DNA from: Ornithodoros turicata
Lineage: Eukaryota; Arthropoda; Arachnida; Ixodida; Argasidae
Assembly: GCF_037126465.1 (NCBI RefSeq)
Contig: NW_026999355.1
Span: 682,001 to 746,000, forward strand
Direction: 5' to 3'
Length of the DNA stretch: 64,000 nt
A program made the position numbers and the translations under genes. Of this stretch, positions 21,958-31,709 are shown piece after piece (position 1 is the stretch's first letter; every line of letters begins with the position of its first letter). The notes below the pieces were generated by a model. That model was given only the letters and a program-made list of their open reading frames with translations, made no database searches and was not told the DNA's origin.

Positions 21958-23188
21958 TGTCACAGGGCAACCTGTAGTTGTGCGAGTTTGTGTATAAACA
22001 TATTTCGGTTCTCCCTTTTTGCGAGTTAATTTAGACCAGAGTTAGAACGGGCACTTGTTCGGCCGTCCATGACAGCTTGGGGGTTCTAGAATTTACTGCC
22101 TCCAGATGTTTTGTAAGATGTGTTGGAGGGACAGTACGAGCCAAGAAACCGGACACTTCGACGCAACTATGTGTGCGTACTCCGGGTTGTTCTCGACCCC
22201 CTGCGGCGAGGCCAGGCATGGCGTTTTTGGGTCGGTCGCACCGTTTACGGTAACCCGATGCCACGTGTTTTTCGTCCAGAATATTTTGGCCCCCAAATTC
22301 TGGGAATTGTCTCCAGACTCAGTCTTTTGGAAAGTGAAAAGTACATTATCGTTTTTTATGTTAAGTGACCAGTCGTGTTGGGTGGCAGGGGCGTGGTGAC
22401 CCTTTTTCCCGCCCAAGAAAAGAGGGATACCCCGTGAAATAAGTTTTGGAAGCCCCGTTTAACGAGGTTATATAAGGATATAGTTAGAAGAAATTAGGGG
22501 AGTCCGGTAGTCGATTTGGGAAGGAGAAGAAAGACAACGCGAACGGGGTAGCAGCGGTTTTCCCGCCGGGGAAGTTTGGGAAGAGTGGCGGCGACACTAA
22601 GTTCTGTTTCAAGTAACAGTGTCGACGATCGGTTTGTAGTATCGAATGCAGGTTGCTGCATAGAAAGTGGTTGATTGATGTGAAGTGTGCAAGAGTGTGT
22701 GCCACGGTGTGACGTCGAGGGAAACGCAGAAGACGCGCCGCCACAACAAGAAGACGACAGGCTCTTCGAAGTTTCTTCGGACTTCCCCACCCCTATACAG
22801 CTAAGTGATTTCTATGAGACTGGCGTAGTGCATTTTGTCAAGTAGTCTGAGTAGTCGTTTTGATTGTGAATGTAAGAAGCCGGGATACATTTTGTGCATT
22901 TTGGTTGGTGCCTTGGTGACGAGTGTGATTTTAGGATCATTGAGCAGAGAGTATCGTCGGGAAAGTTGTAGGATCGCAGAGGTGGAATGTTTTATCGTGT
23001 GGTATACCTTCATTTCTGTGTTTGTCGCGAAGTATTCAGTAAAAGTGCAAGTTTCATTGTTTGTTGAAAATGAGTCTGGGTTCATTCATTACCGCACTGG
23101 CCACAGTCCCTCCACTAGCCGGGTCCGAATCTATACATTGATCACGGGTGTAGGTTTATTCCACTCATTTAGACTCCAACCCGTGACA
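21958..23188 (+). mobile_element. Solo LTR (1231 bp)
   Basis: The sequence starts TGTCAC and ends GTGACA (inverted termini with TG...CA) and is flanked by a perfect 5-bp duplication AAGAC (21953-21957 and 23189-23193). An internal TATATAAGG box lies at about 22469, where an LTR promoter would be expected. No internal gag/pol sequence is adjacent, so this is most simply a solo LTR left by recombination. Family (gypsy or Bel/Pao) is not determined. Confidence 0.7.
22468..22482 (+). promoter_or_regulatory. TATA-like box in the solo LTR
   Basis: TTATATAAGGATATA lies about 510 bp into the solo LTR. Plausible as the old element's promoter; transcription is not shown. Confidence 0.45.
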
Positions 23189-23254
23189 AAGACGAAGAAG
23201 AGACTTTTTTTGTGGTACCCAACCCAACGGTACCGATCGTACCGATGGATGGCT

Positions 23255-23440
23255 CATCAGGGCATTTCGAGCTCTTGCTCAGTACAAGGTCGTTGCGGGT
23301 TCAAGCCGGGCCGAGGACGGTAGCAATGTGGGGGAGGTATAAACATCCAGCACCGCGTGTCGGAGATTTCCAGCGCACGTCAAAAGAACCCCAGGTGGTC
23401 GAAATTATTTGCAGTCCTACCCTGCGACACGTACAGCACG
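23255..23440 (+). mobile_element. tRNA-derived SINE, tick type
   Basis: A B-box-like GGGTTCAAGCC (about 23298) is followed by a body with GCGCACGTCAAAAGAACCCC and AGGTGGTCGAAATTAT, then a CCTACCCTGCGACAC tail. This is the conserved core of a SINE widespread in ixodid genomes. A shorter copy of the core is on the minus strand at 52862-52935. Confidence 0.65.
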
Positions 23441-23530
23441 TTGCAGTATTTTACGGAGACAAACCTTACGTGTAAATCACGGCACCATTATTATTATCAT
23501 TACAAGGTCTTTGCTTGCTGCATGAGGTAG

Positions 23531-23550
23531 TATATATATATATATATATA
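23531..23550. repeat. (TA)n microsatellite, left border of array
   Basis: About ten TA repeats immediately before the first 287-bp unit. A matching tract lies after the last unit. Confidence 0.9.
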
Positions 23551-24698
23551 AAGAGGGGGGAAAAGCCATTAAAAAATAGGTTAAATGATGCTAGACGTGT
23601 TTGAAATTCAAACTTACAGTTAAGATGGCTTCTATGGCTGCACGTAGAGAAACAGATACTCATTGAACGATGCGACAGCACCAGAGGACACGTGTTTCGC
23701 CGTGTTTGCGGCTCATCGGCCCTGGGTAGCTGCGCTTCGTTCGGGATTGGCAAACCAGGGGTCACTCAGCAAGTGATATACACCTGGGAGGGTGACCGAG
23801 CACTCCTCAATGCCACAGTGCAAGCCAGTGAATTATAAAGAGGGGGGAAAAGCCATTAAAAAATAGGTTAAATGATGCTAGACGTGTTTGAAATTCAAAC
23901 TTACAGTTAAGATGGCTTCTATGGCTGCACGTAGAGAAACAGATACTCATTGAACGATGCGACAGCACCAGAGGACACGTGTTTCGCCGTGTTTGCGGCT
24001 CATCGGCCCTGGGTAGCTGCGCTTCGTTCGGGATTGGCAAACCAGGGGTCACTCAGCAAGTGATATACACCTGGGAGGGTGACCGAGCACTCCTCAATGC
24101 CACAGTGCAAGCCAGTGAATTATAAAGAGGGGGGGAAAGCCATTAAAAAATAGGTTAAATGATGCTAGACGTGTTTGAAATTCAAACTTACAGTTAAGAT
24201 GGCTTCTATGGCTGCACGTAGAGAAACAGATACTCATTGAACGATGCGACAGCACCAGAGGACACGTGTTTCGCCGTGTTTGCGGCTCATCGGCCCTGGG
24301 TAGCTGCGCTTCGTTCGGGATTGGCAAACCAGGGGTCACTCAGCAAGTGATATACACCTGGGAGGGTGACCGAGCACTCCTCAATGCCACAGTGCAAGCC
24401 AGTGAATTATAAAGAGGGGGGAAAAGCCATTAAAAAATAGGTTAAATGATGCTAGACGTGTTTGAAATTCAAACTTACAGTTAAGATGGCTTCTATGGCT
24501 GCACGTAGAGAAACAGATACTCATTGAACGATGCGACAGCACCAGAGGACACGTGTTTCGCCGTGTTTGCGGCTCATCGGCCCTGGGTAGCTGCGCTTCG
24601 TTCGGGATTGGCAAACCAGGGGTCACTCAGCAAGTGATATACACCTGGGAGGGTGACCGAGCACTCCTCAATGCCACAGTGCAAGCCATATGAATTAT
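23551..24698 (-). repeat. 287-bp hammerhead array, four units, minus orientation
   Basis: Four tandem units of exactly 287 bp, nearly identical to each other, are read from the minus strand. Each holds a hammerhead-like motif (minus strand, 23681-23725, 23968-24012, 24255-24299, 24542-24586). The array is 4.0 units long and meets the opposite array head to head near 24698. The size, tandem repetition and one ribozyme per unit match the retrozyme plan: transcription through the array and self-cleavage would release 287-nt RNAs. The 81-codon open frame in each unit is a by-product of repeat identity. Confidence 0.85.
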
Positions 24699-26130
24699 CT
24701 GTTTCTCTACGTGCAGCCATAGAAGCCATCTTAACTGTAAGTTTGAATTTCAAACACGTCTAGCATCATTTAACCTATTTTTTAATGGCTTTTTCCCCCT
24801 CTTTATAATTCACTGGCTTGCACTGTGGCATTGAGGAGTGCTCGGTCACCCTCCCAGGTGTATATCACTTGCTGAGTGACCCCTGGTTTGCCAATCCCGA
24901 ACGAAGCGCAGCTACCCAGGGCCGATGAGCCGCAAACACGGCGAAACACGTGTCCTCTGGTGCTGTCGCATCGTTCAATGAGTATCTGTTTCTCTACGTG
25001 CAGCCATAGAAGCCATCTTAACTGTAAGTTTGAATTTCAAACACGTCTAGCATCATTTAACCTATTTTTTAATGGCTTTTCCCCCCTCTTTATAATTCAC
25101 TGGCTTGCACTGTGGCATTGAGGAGTGCTCGGTCACCCTCCCAGGTGTATATCACTTGCTGAGTGACCCCTGGTTTGCCAATCCCGAACGAAGCGCAGCT
25201 ACCCAGGGCCGATGAGCCGCAAACACGGCGAAACACGTGTCCTCTGGTGCTGTCGCATCGTTCAATGAGTATCTGTTTCTCTACGTGCAGCCATAGAAGC
25301 CATCTTAACTGTAAGTTTGAATTTCAAACACGTCTAGCATCATTTAACCTATTTTTTAATGGCTTTTCCCCCCTCTTTATAATTCACTGGCTTGCACTGT
25401 GGCATTGAGGAGTGCTCGGTCACCCTCCCAGGTGTATATCACTTGCTGAGTGACCCCTGGTTTGCCAATCCCGAACGAAGCGCAGCTACCCAGGGCCGAT
25501 GAGCCGCAAACACGGCGAAACACGTGTCCTCTGGTGCTGTCGCATCGTTCAATGAGTATCTGTTTCTCTACGTGCAGCCATAGAAGCCATCTTAACTGTA
25601 AGTTTGAATTTCAAACACGTCTAGCATCATTTAACCTATTTTTTAATGGCTTTTCCCCCCTCTTTATAATTCACTGGCTTGCACTGTGGCATTGAGGAGT
25701 GCTCGGTCACCCTCCCAGGTGTATATCACTTGCTGAGTGACCCCTGGTTTGCCAATCCCGAACGAAGCGCAGCTACCCAGGGCCGATGAGCCGCAAACAC
25801 GGCGAAACACGTGTCCTCTGGTGCTGTCGCATCGTTCAATGAGTATCTGTTTCTCTACGTGCAGCCATAGAAGCCATCTTAACTGTAAGTTTGAATTTCA
25901 AACACGTCTAGCATCATTTAACCTATTTTTTAATGGCTTTTCCCCCCTCTTTATAATTCACTGGCTTGCACTGTGGCATTGAGGAGTGCTCGGTCACCCT
26001 CCCAGGTGTATATCACTTGCTGAGTGACCCCTGGTTTGCCAATCCCGAACGAAGCGCAGCTACCCAGGGCCGATGAGCCGCAAACACGGCGAAACACGTG
26101 TCCTCTGGTGCTGTCGCATCGTTCAATGAG
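24699..26130 (+). repeat. 287-bp hammerhead array, five units, plus orientation
   Basis: Five units (4.99 periods) of the same 287-bp repeat, read from the plus strand. Hammerhead motifs are at 24916-24960, 25203-25247, 25490-25534, 25777-25821 and 26064-26108. The array starts at a different phase of the unit (TCTGTTTCTCTACGTG) than the minus array ends, so the junction is not a simple mirror point. It ends in a second (TA)n tract at about 26131-26158. Confidence 0.85.
24916..24960 (+). ncRNA. Type I hammerhead ribozyme motif (representative of nine)
   Basis: The motif reads in order: stem I 5' strand CCAGGG; core CCGATGA; stem II GCCG, loop CAAACA, CGGC; core GAAA; minimal palindromic stem III around ACGT; cleavage triplet GTC (cut after 24954); stem I 3' strand CTCTGG. 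Stem I gives six pairs including one G-U, and stem II four. The only departure from consensus is C for U at core position 4 (CCGANGA instead of CUGANGA), shared by all nine copies. A very short stem III is typical of ribozymes that act as dimers in Penelope-like elements and retrozymes. Activity is not shown. Confidence 0.75.
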
Positions 26131-26194
26131 TATCTATATATATATATATATATATATCTTGAAAAGTTGGAGTTGGATCGGACGGCTACGTAAT

Positions 26195-26534
26195 TATAGT
26201 TGAAATAAATGGGAGACAGAAGACAAAAGTAGGGGAAGTAACAAAAAAAGGGTTTATTAAAACTTAAAAATCATGAAAGTTAGGGAGAATGTCTACGTTA
26301 CGGCGGAAGCTCCGCCTTCTTCGGGACAAAAGAGCTAAATGTGGCCACGAGGGGCTTTCTCAAGCCCCTTATCAGCCTCGTGGCCACATTTAGCTCTTTT
26401 GTCCCGAAGAAGGCGGAGCTTCCGCCGTAACGTAGACATTCTCCCTAACTTTCATGATTTTTAAGTTTTAATAAACCCTTTTTTTGTTACTTCCCCTACT
26501 TTTGTCTTCTGTCTCCCATTTATTTCAACTATAT
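26195..26534. repeat. Long palindrome with hammerhead-like motif in each arm
   Basis: Two inverted arms of about 155 bp with near-perfect complementarity flank a short spacer (about 26353-26375) that has its own GGGGCTT/AAGCCCC hairpin. Each arm contains a motif at 26290-26328 (minus) and 26400-26438 (plus): TGTC, CCGAAGA, hairpin GGCGG-AGCTT-CCGCC, GTAAC, GTA, GACA. It parses as a type I hammerhead with a 4-bp stem I, but with two core changes (C at position 4, U at position 13). It is bounded by (TA)n tracts like the adjacent array. Confidence 0.7.
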
Positions 26535-26559
26535 ATATATATATATATATGTTTCTCTT

Positions 26560-27739
26560 GCAATTGATAATTTCTTACTTCGCGTCGTGACACAACTATG
26601 ATCATGAGCGACGCGATAGTGGTCGGTCTGTGGATTAATTTTCTCCAGCTGAGGCTTCTTTCACGTGCGCCTAAAGCTCGGCCCAAGGCACACCGTATTT
26701 AACCTCCCTTGAAAAGACGTGTCTAAGCCAGTTGTACCCTACATTTGGGGGTTTTAGAGTGAGGTGTCTCGATAAATCACTGATTGTAAAGTACGGGCAG
26801 ATTTAATCGGATGGTGTACAACGGCTATCCTTTGCAATCTAGCCGCGTGCAGGCGGGTTCCTCGCGTTCGAGATCGGCTATCATATAAAGACGGCGTTCG
26901 GGCACAAGTATGACAGGATTGTGTCTACGAGGCAAGGGAGAGCAAATCGTTGGAGATTACATTTTCTCACACTATTTTCAACGCAGTTTTCGGAAAACTC
27001 TTCTGTGGCTCTCAAGCTGGAGCACAAGTCGGATTCGTGCGCAGTGCAAGGATTCTCGGACCTGACTTGGGGTCAGGGTTTGTGATCCGTATTCTTTCAC
27101 ATCGCATCGGGACAGGATCATGAGTAGGGAAGGGAAGCGGAATGGCGGCTGAATGTGCCCAGGTAAAACCTTCTTCGCTTCGGACACTGGCCGGCTGATA
27201 GATGTATAGGATTGCGCAATGCTTTACCACAAGTACCGTGCCTTATACTGACGACTGCCTCATCAAATATGTTTACGGTACTACACCGCAATGAATTTCA
27301 TACAATATAAATTACGTTCTTCAAATAATGCGGCTACAACAGATGCAGCATCTCCACGTGCTATCTCTCCCTAACATTATGTGGCCTATCTATTCCTCCC
27401 GTTCCGTACCTCTTAGCTGGTGTACTTTTACAGGTGGCAAGAACTTCTGCGATAATGCGCCTGCTGTTATGAGTCACATCTTAACTGCTGGTTATCGCTC
27501 GCTATTAAAAAAAAAAAAAAAAGAAGACACTCCATGTAAGAACTGAAGGAAGTGAGTTTCGGAAACGCACTGCTTGGTGTAGCCCATGTAGCCTGCGTGT
27601 GTACTACTAGCTTGATGAATGCCAGCATTCGATAACAAGCAATGGAAGAACGTCGCTAAAGTTGGAGGTATAAGAACGACAAAATGAAATCTACAATAGT
27701 ATAAAAATTACAGTGTCCTTATTCCGCGAATATTCACCA
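26560..27739. other. Intergenic, nothing recognised
   Basis: Unique-looking sequence with a poly-A run at about 27509; no gene or repeat identified. Confidence 0.4.
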
Positions 27740-27747
27740 GCTGGAAC

Positions 27748-29856
27748 CAGGGTGTCGAATCGAAACGTTTTTCGTTCCGGTTTTCGTTCCGGTTCTATCA
27801 TAAACGGTCCGGTACCGGTTCTGCTCCGGAGCAAAAAAATAACGGTTCATACCGGTTTTAACCGGTTCCACTTCTGGTGGGCATATTCATTCCCAGAAAA
27901 CATATCAATGTTGCAAAATGTAAACCTGTTTATTCCGCATACATGGCATTTAATATTAATAGGCAGCTGAGAAATGGGTAGCTCCTGGTTCCTGTAGGTG
28001 ACTGTCTATTCAAATAGCTTTCTCCTTTCTTGAAGCGCATGATACAGACGGACTTGTTTGTCGTGATGTCATACATAAAGTACTTTCTTGCTGGATTGGT
28101 GCGATTGCGTCCCATCCGAATGCCTGTTGCTGCTTCCTAGCCAGCAAGCACCACCGCACGAGTACGACGCAAATCGAGCACTCACAAACGCGCTCGACGA
28201 CTCCGTTTTTACTTTTTTTTTTTCTTCGTGTCCTGTCCACAAAAGAGCAGGGTGTCGAACCGAAACGTTTTTCGTCCCGGTTTTCGTTCCGGTTACATCA
28301 TAAACGATCCGGTACCGGTTCTGCTCCGGAGCAAAAAAATAACGGTTCATACCGGTTTTTAACCGGTTCCGCTTCTGCTGGGAATATTCATCCCCACAAA
28401 AAAAAAAAATCAGTGTTACAAAATGTACACCCGTTTGTTCCGCATACATGGTATTTAATATTAATAGACAGCTGTGAAATTGGTAGCTCCTGGTTCCTGT
28501 AGGTTACTGTCTGTTCAAATGGGTTTTCTCCTTTCTTGAAGCACATGCTACAAACGGACTTGTTTGTCGTGATGTCGTACGTACAGTACTTTCTTGCTGG
28601 ATTGGAGCGATCGCGTCCCATCCGAATGACTGTTGCTACTGTCTAGCCAGCAAGCACCACCGCACGAGTAGGACGCAAATCGAGGAACCCCTTCACTCAC
28701 AAACGCGCTCGACGGCTCCGTTTTATTTTCTTCGTGTCCTGTCCACAAAAGAGTTGCCACTTCGCACGGGCTTGCCCTCGCGCATACGTAAATGTATTCA
28801 ACTTAGCTGCTCTCAAACAAGGGACGCGTTGCGCGACATTACCGTTAAAGAAGCCGTTATGCAGCCCCCTTGGGTCGCTGTTTAGTTGAGGAGAGTTTGC
28901 GGGGATCGAATTAAAACGAACACTACGGCACACTGCTAGAGAGTCACATGTACCTCTAAGTCTGTGTGCGTGCGCGAACGATAAACCATTACAAAGGGAG
29001 CCTAAGGGTCATAGTGTACCGAGATACATTCCACCGTAACCATAACCCCCGTATAGTATCCATGACATGACTTCAGAGCACACGACGTCTGTTTCATTCG
29101 CCTATCCGTATAGTCCAAACCGGCGAAGTTTTTTCTTGGACCGAAAACCGTTAAATATATTTTTCGGTTTCCCTCCTGAGCGAAAAAAACGTATACGGTT
29201 TTGATTCCGTTCCGGTTCGCACCAAAATAGCAGTTCTTTTCGGTTTTCGGTTCCGGTTTTCGGTTCGCTCCGACACCCTGCAAAAGAGGCGCCACTTCGC
29301 ACGCGCTTGCCCTCGCGGATATATAAATGTATTCAACTTCGCTACTCTCAAGGGACGCGTTGCGCGACATTACTGATAGAGAAGCCGTTACACAGCCTGG
29401 TTGGGTCGCTGTTTAGTTGACTGTGTTCCCTCTTAAGGGGAACGTAACCAGAGAGAAGGGTTTGGGCGGATGACATTAAAACGAACACTGCGGCACATTG
29501 GTAGTCACAACCGGTCACATGTACCTCTAAGTCTATGTGCGCGAACGATAAAATGTTACAAAGGGAGCCTAACAGTCATAGTATACCGACATACATTCCA
29601 CCGTAACAGTAACCCTCGTTTTTTTTTTTTTTTAAACCCTCGTAAAGTATCCATGACATGACTTCAGAACACGCGGCGTCAGTTTCATTCGCCTATTTGT
29701 AGTCCAAACCTGCGAAGTTTTTTCTTGGACCGAAAACCGTTCAATAAATTTTTCGGTTTCCCTCCTGAGCGAAAAAAAGGTATACGGTTTCGATTCCGTT
29801 CCGGTTCGTACCAAAATAGCGGTTTTTTGCGGTTTTCGGTTCGCTCCGACACCCTG
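27748..29856. mobile_element. Non-autonomous hAT element, interrupted by a sister copy
   Basis: Ends are CAGGGTGTCGAATCGAAACG on the left and the complement-like CTCCGACACCCTG on the right. The 8-bp flanks are GCTGGAAC (27740-27747) and GCTGGAAT (29857-29864), 7 of 8 identical, as expected for hAT. Removing the inner element leaves about 1.07 kb. Interior and subterminal regions are rich in CGGTT and ACCGG. No transposase. Confidence 0.8.
28248..29280. mobile_element. Inner hAT element (1033 bp) with perfect 8-bp duplication
   Basis: It starts CAGGGTGTCGAACCGAAACG and ends CTCCGACACCCTG, flanked on both sides by CAAAAGAG (28240-28247, 29281-29288). It belongs to the same family as the element it landed in and carries the same internal CACAAAAGAG site (about 28744). 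Confidence 0.9.
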
Positions 29857-30276
29857 GCTGGAATGCGTGAAGGTTCGGGTAATCAGAAAACACTATTGGT
29901 GCTCGGAATTATTAAAAAAGGAACTATATATTTTGTAGCGAACACGCAACACTTTCCTGGACAAAGAAGCTCGGAGCATGAAGAAAATGGAGTCCGTGTC
30001 AAAGTACCGTCGGCAAACGAAAACAAAACGCACCACTGAAGCTATCTAGTACATTTATTAAGACACACGGTTTTCCCCAGAGCCGCCTGGGCTTCTTCAG
30101 GTGTACATAAAGAATGAAACAACAACAACAACAACAAGAATAACAACTTTACTGCGAAATAAACCCAAGACGAGGAGTACAGACAAATTCCGCAGTCATG
30201 CACCAGCTTGTCAGCACCATTTCGCTTTTGTCAATAACGTTAGTATTATAGTATATAAGCAAATATAAAATAGTTA

Positions 30277-30449
30277 CAGTGAACCCTCGTTAATATGACC
30301 CCCGATTATCTGACATACGCGCTTTACGACCATACTCCTGGGGAACAATGCAGTGAAACCTCTGCAAATCCCCACCGTTAATATGACAATTCCGCATTAT
30401 GACCCAAATTTTCGGGAACGACAATGGTCATAATAACGAGGGTTCACTG
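30277..30449. mobile_element. Tc1/mariner-type MITE (173 bp)
   Basis: Inverted ends CAGTGAACCCTCGTTAATAT and its near-complement, with TA on both sides (30275-30276, 30450-30451). No coding frame. Confidence 0.88.
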
Positions 30450-30919
30450 TATTTGTTTGTTGTTTTGTAGTTGTTTGTTTGTCTTGTGCTGTCAGAGGTT
30501 GTTTTTCTGCTAGGGCAGACTAAGCTGGGCATAGTGAAAAGGCGTCATATCGAGCCGGGGGTGGAGACTTGTCCCTTCTATATGGGCCAGATTTAGGGCG
30601 TATTTTTAACCAGTTATAGTGACGATGGGAGAAATTTCACGGCTAAGCGTAAATTATTTGAGACGTACTCGACTGTAGTGCCAGAATCCTAAAACCTCAA
30701 AAAGCGTCTCTAGGTAAGCATCTGTTTGAAGTTTGGTAGGCCAACCAGGAAGCGTATAGCCGCCACTGGTCCGCAGCCTGAAGCCCGTTCGTCGCGAAAA
30801 CCTTTTAGCAATCCAAGTATCCAACTGTGCCGCGAGGGAGAATTTATATCGCATATAAAGATCTGTGGAAGCAGAACCTTTCGTGTGTAGGCAAGTCCCC
30901 CAATATGAAGGATTACACC

Positions 30920-31140
30920 GAGAATGAAGCACAAGGTTTGGGTCGTACCCTAGAATCGCTAAATGAGTTCCCGACGATCAAGAGGCCGTTCGTGCAGTAC
31001 AACACGGGAATCCCGTCATCCGCTTCCGCTGAACGAGTGTGTAGTATATGGTAACAGATGTCCTGTCGCTGAAGCAGGCAAGGCTAGCGGATGACAACTT
31101 TGAGCATCAACTGCAACTATACGCTGAAATAAATATTATT
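30920..31140 (+). pseudogene. hAT transposase C-terminal relic
   Basis: The frame reads ESLNEFPTIKRPFVQYNTGI, then PSSASAERVCSIW before a stop near 31054, and after a shift SLKQARLADDNFEHQL. This is the hAT dimerisation domain pattern (LF.KYNT..PSSA..ERLFS...., RL.D..FE). The rest of the transposase is missing, so it is a fragment. Confidence 0.65.
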
Positions 31141-31287
31141 TAAAGTTTTTGCCTATACCAGTCTCGTTTCTGCAGGGGGCACCGATTTGGGGGATATTCG
31201 GGTGGCTATTGCCTATAACAAAGAAAACGCGGAAGAAAACTCATGCGTGGCACGTTTGAGGGTTATGTCCGAAAACACATAAATGTG

Positions 31288-31398
31288 TAATGCCAGAGTA
31301 ATGCGATTACTTGATGAAAGTAATGACGTTACTAATTCATTACTTTATATAAAAGTAACGAGTATTGCAATGCATTACAAAATAAAAGTAATTTTCCC
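31288..31398. repeat. ATTAC/GTAAT-rich hAT-like end fragment
   Basis: Repeated GTAATG, ATTACT and GTAACG motifs resemble the subterminal regions of the elements at 33724-34643 and 40655-41432. No matching second end was found. Confidence 0.4.
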
Positions 31399-31404
31399 GC
31401 CTCT

Positions 31405-31605
31405 GCTCAGAGAGGAGCAGGAACGCGGAGTTTCCTCCTCAGTAACCCAGAGTTCCTCCCTCGGGGCGAAGCAGGAACCGAGAGTTCTTCCTCTGAGAGG
31501 AGCAGTAACCCAGAGCTCACCCCTCAGAGCGGAGCAGGAACTGGGAGTTCCCCCTTCAAAGAGGAGCAGGAACTCAGAGTCCCCCACTCAGAGAAAAGCT
31601 GAAAT
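31405..31605. repeat. Degenerate ~32-bp minisatellite
   Basis: About six diverged copies of a unit like CTCAGAGAGGAGCAGGAAC followed by a CAGAGTTCC block. It directly abuts the 3' end of a SINE. Confidence 0.7.
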
Positions 31606-31707
31606 CCCCCACCCCCTGTATCCCACGTACTCCTTCCGACTGTCGTCTTTCCACTTCTGGACACCGCTCGACCCACAGCTGCTTCGCAGTGCTAACACAG
31701 AATACGC
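31603..31707 (+). mobile_element. Ruka-like SINE, 3' fragment
   Basis: It matches the 3' half of the complete copy at 46759-47061 (CCCCCTGT, ACTCCTTCCGACTGTCGTC, GCTTCGCAGTGCTAACAC). The 5' half is missing. Confidence 0.65.
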
Positions 31708-31709
31708 AA

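Noticed and set aside
23466..25982. An identical 81-codon open frame (MTPGLPIPNEAQL...) in nearly every 287-bp unit
   Set aside because: The identity comes from the DNA repeats themselves, the frame runs through the ribozyme motif, and there is no start context or codon pattern suggesting a protein.
23551..26130. CRISPR-like array
   Set aside because: The repeats are 287 bp, contiguous with no unique spacers, and in a eukaryotic genome.
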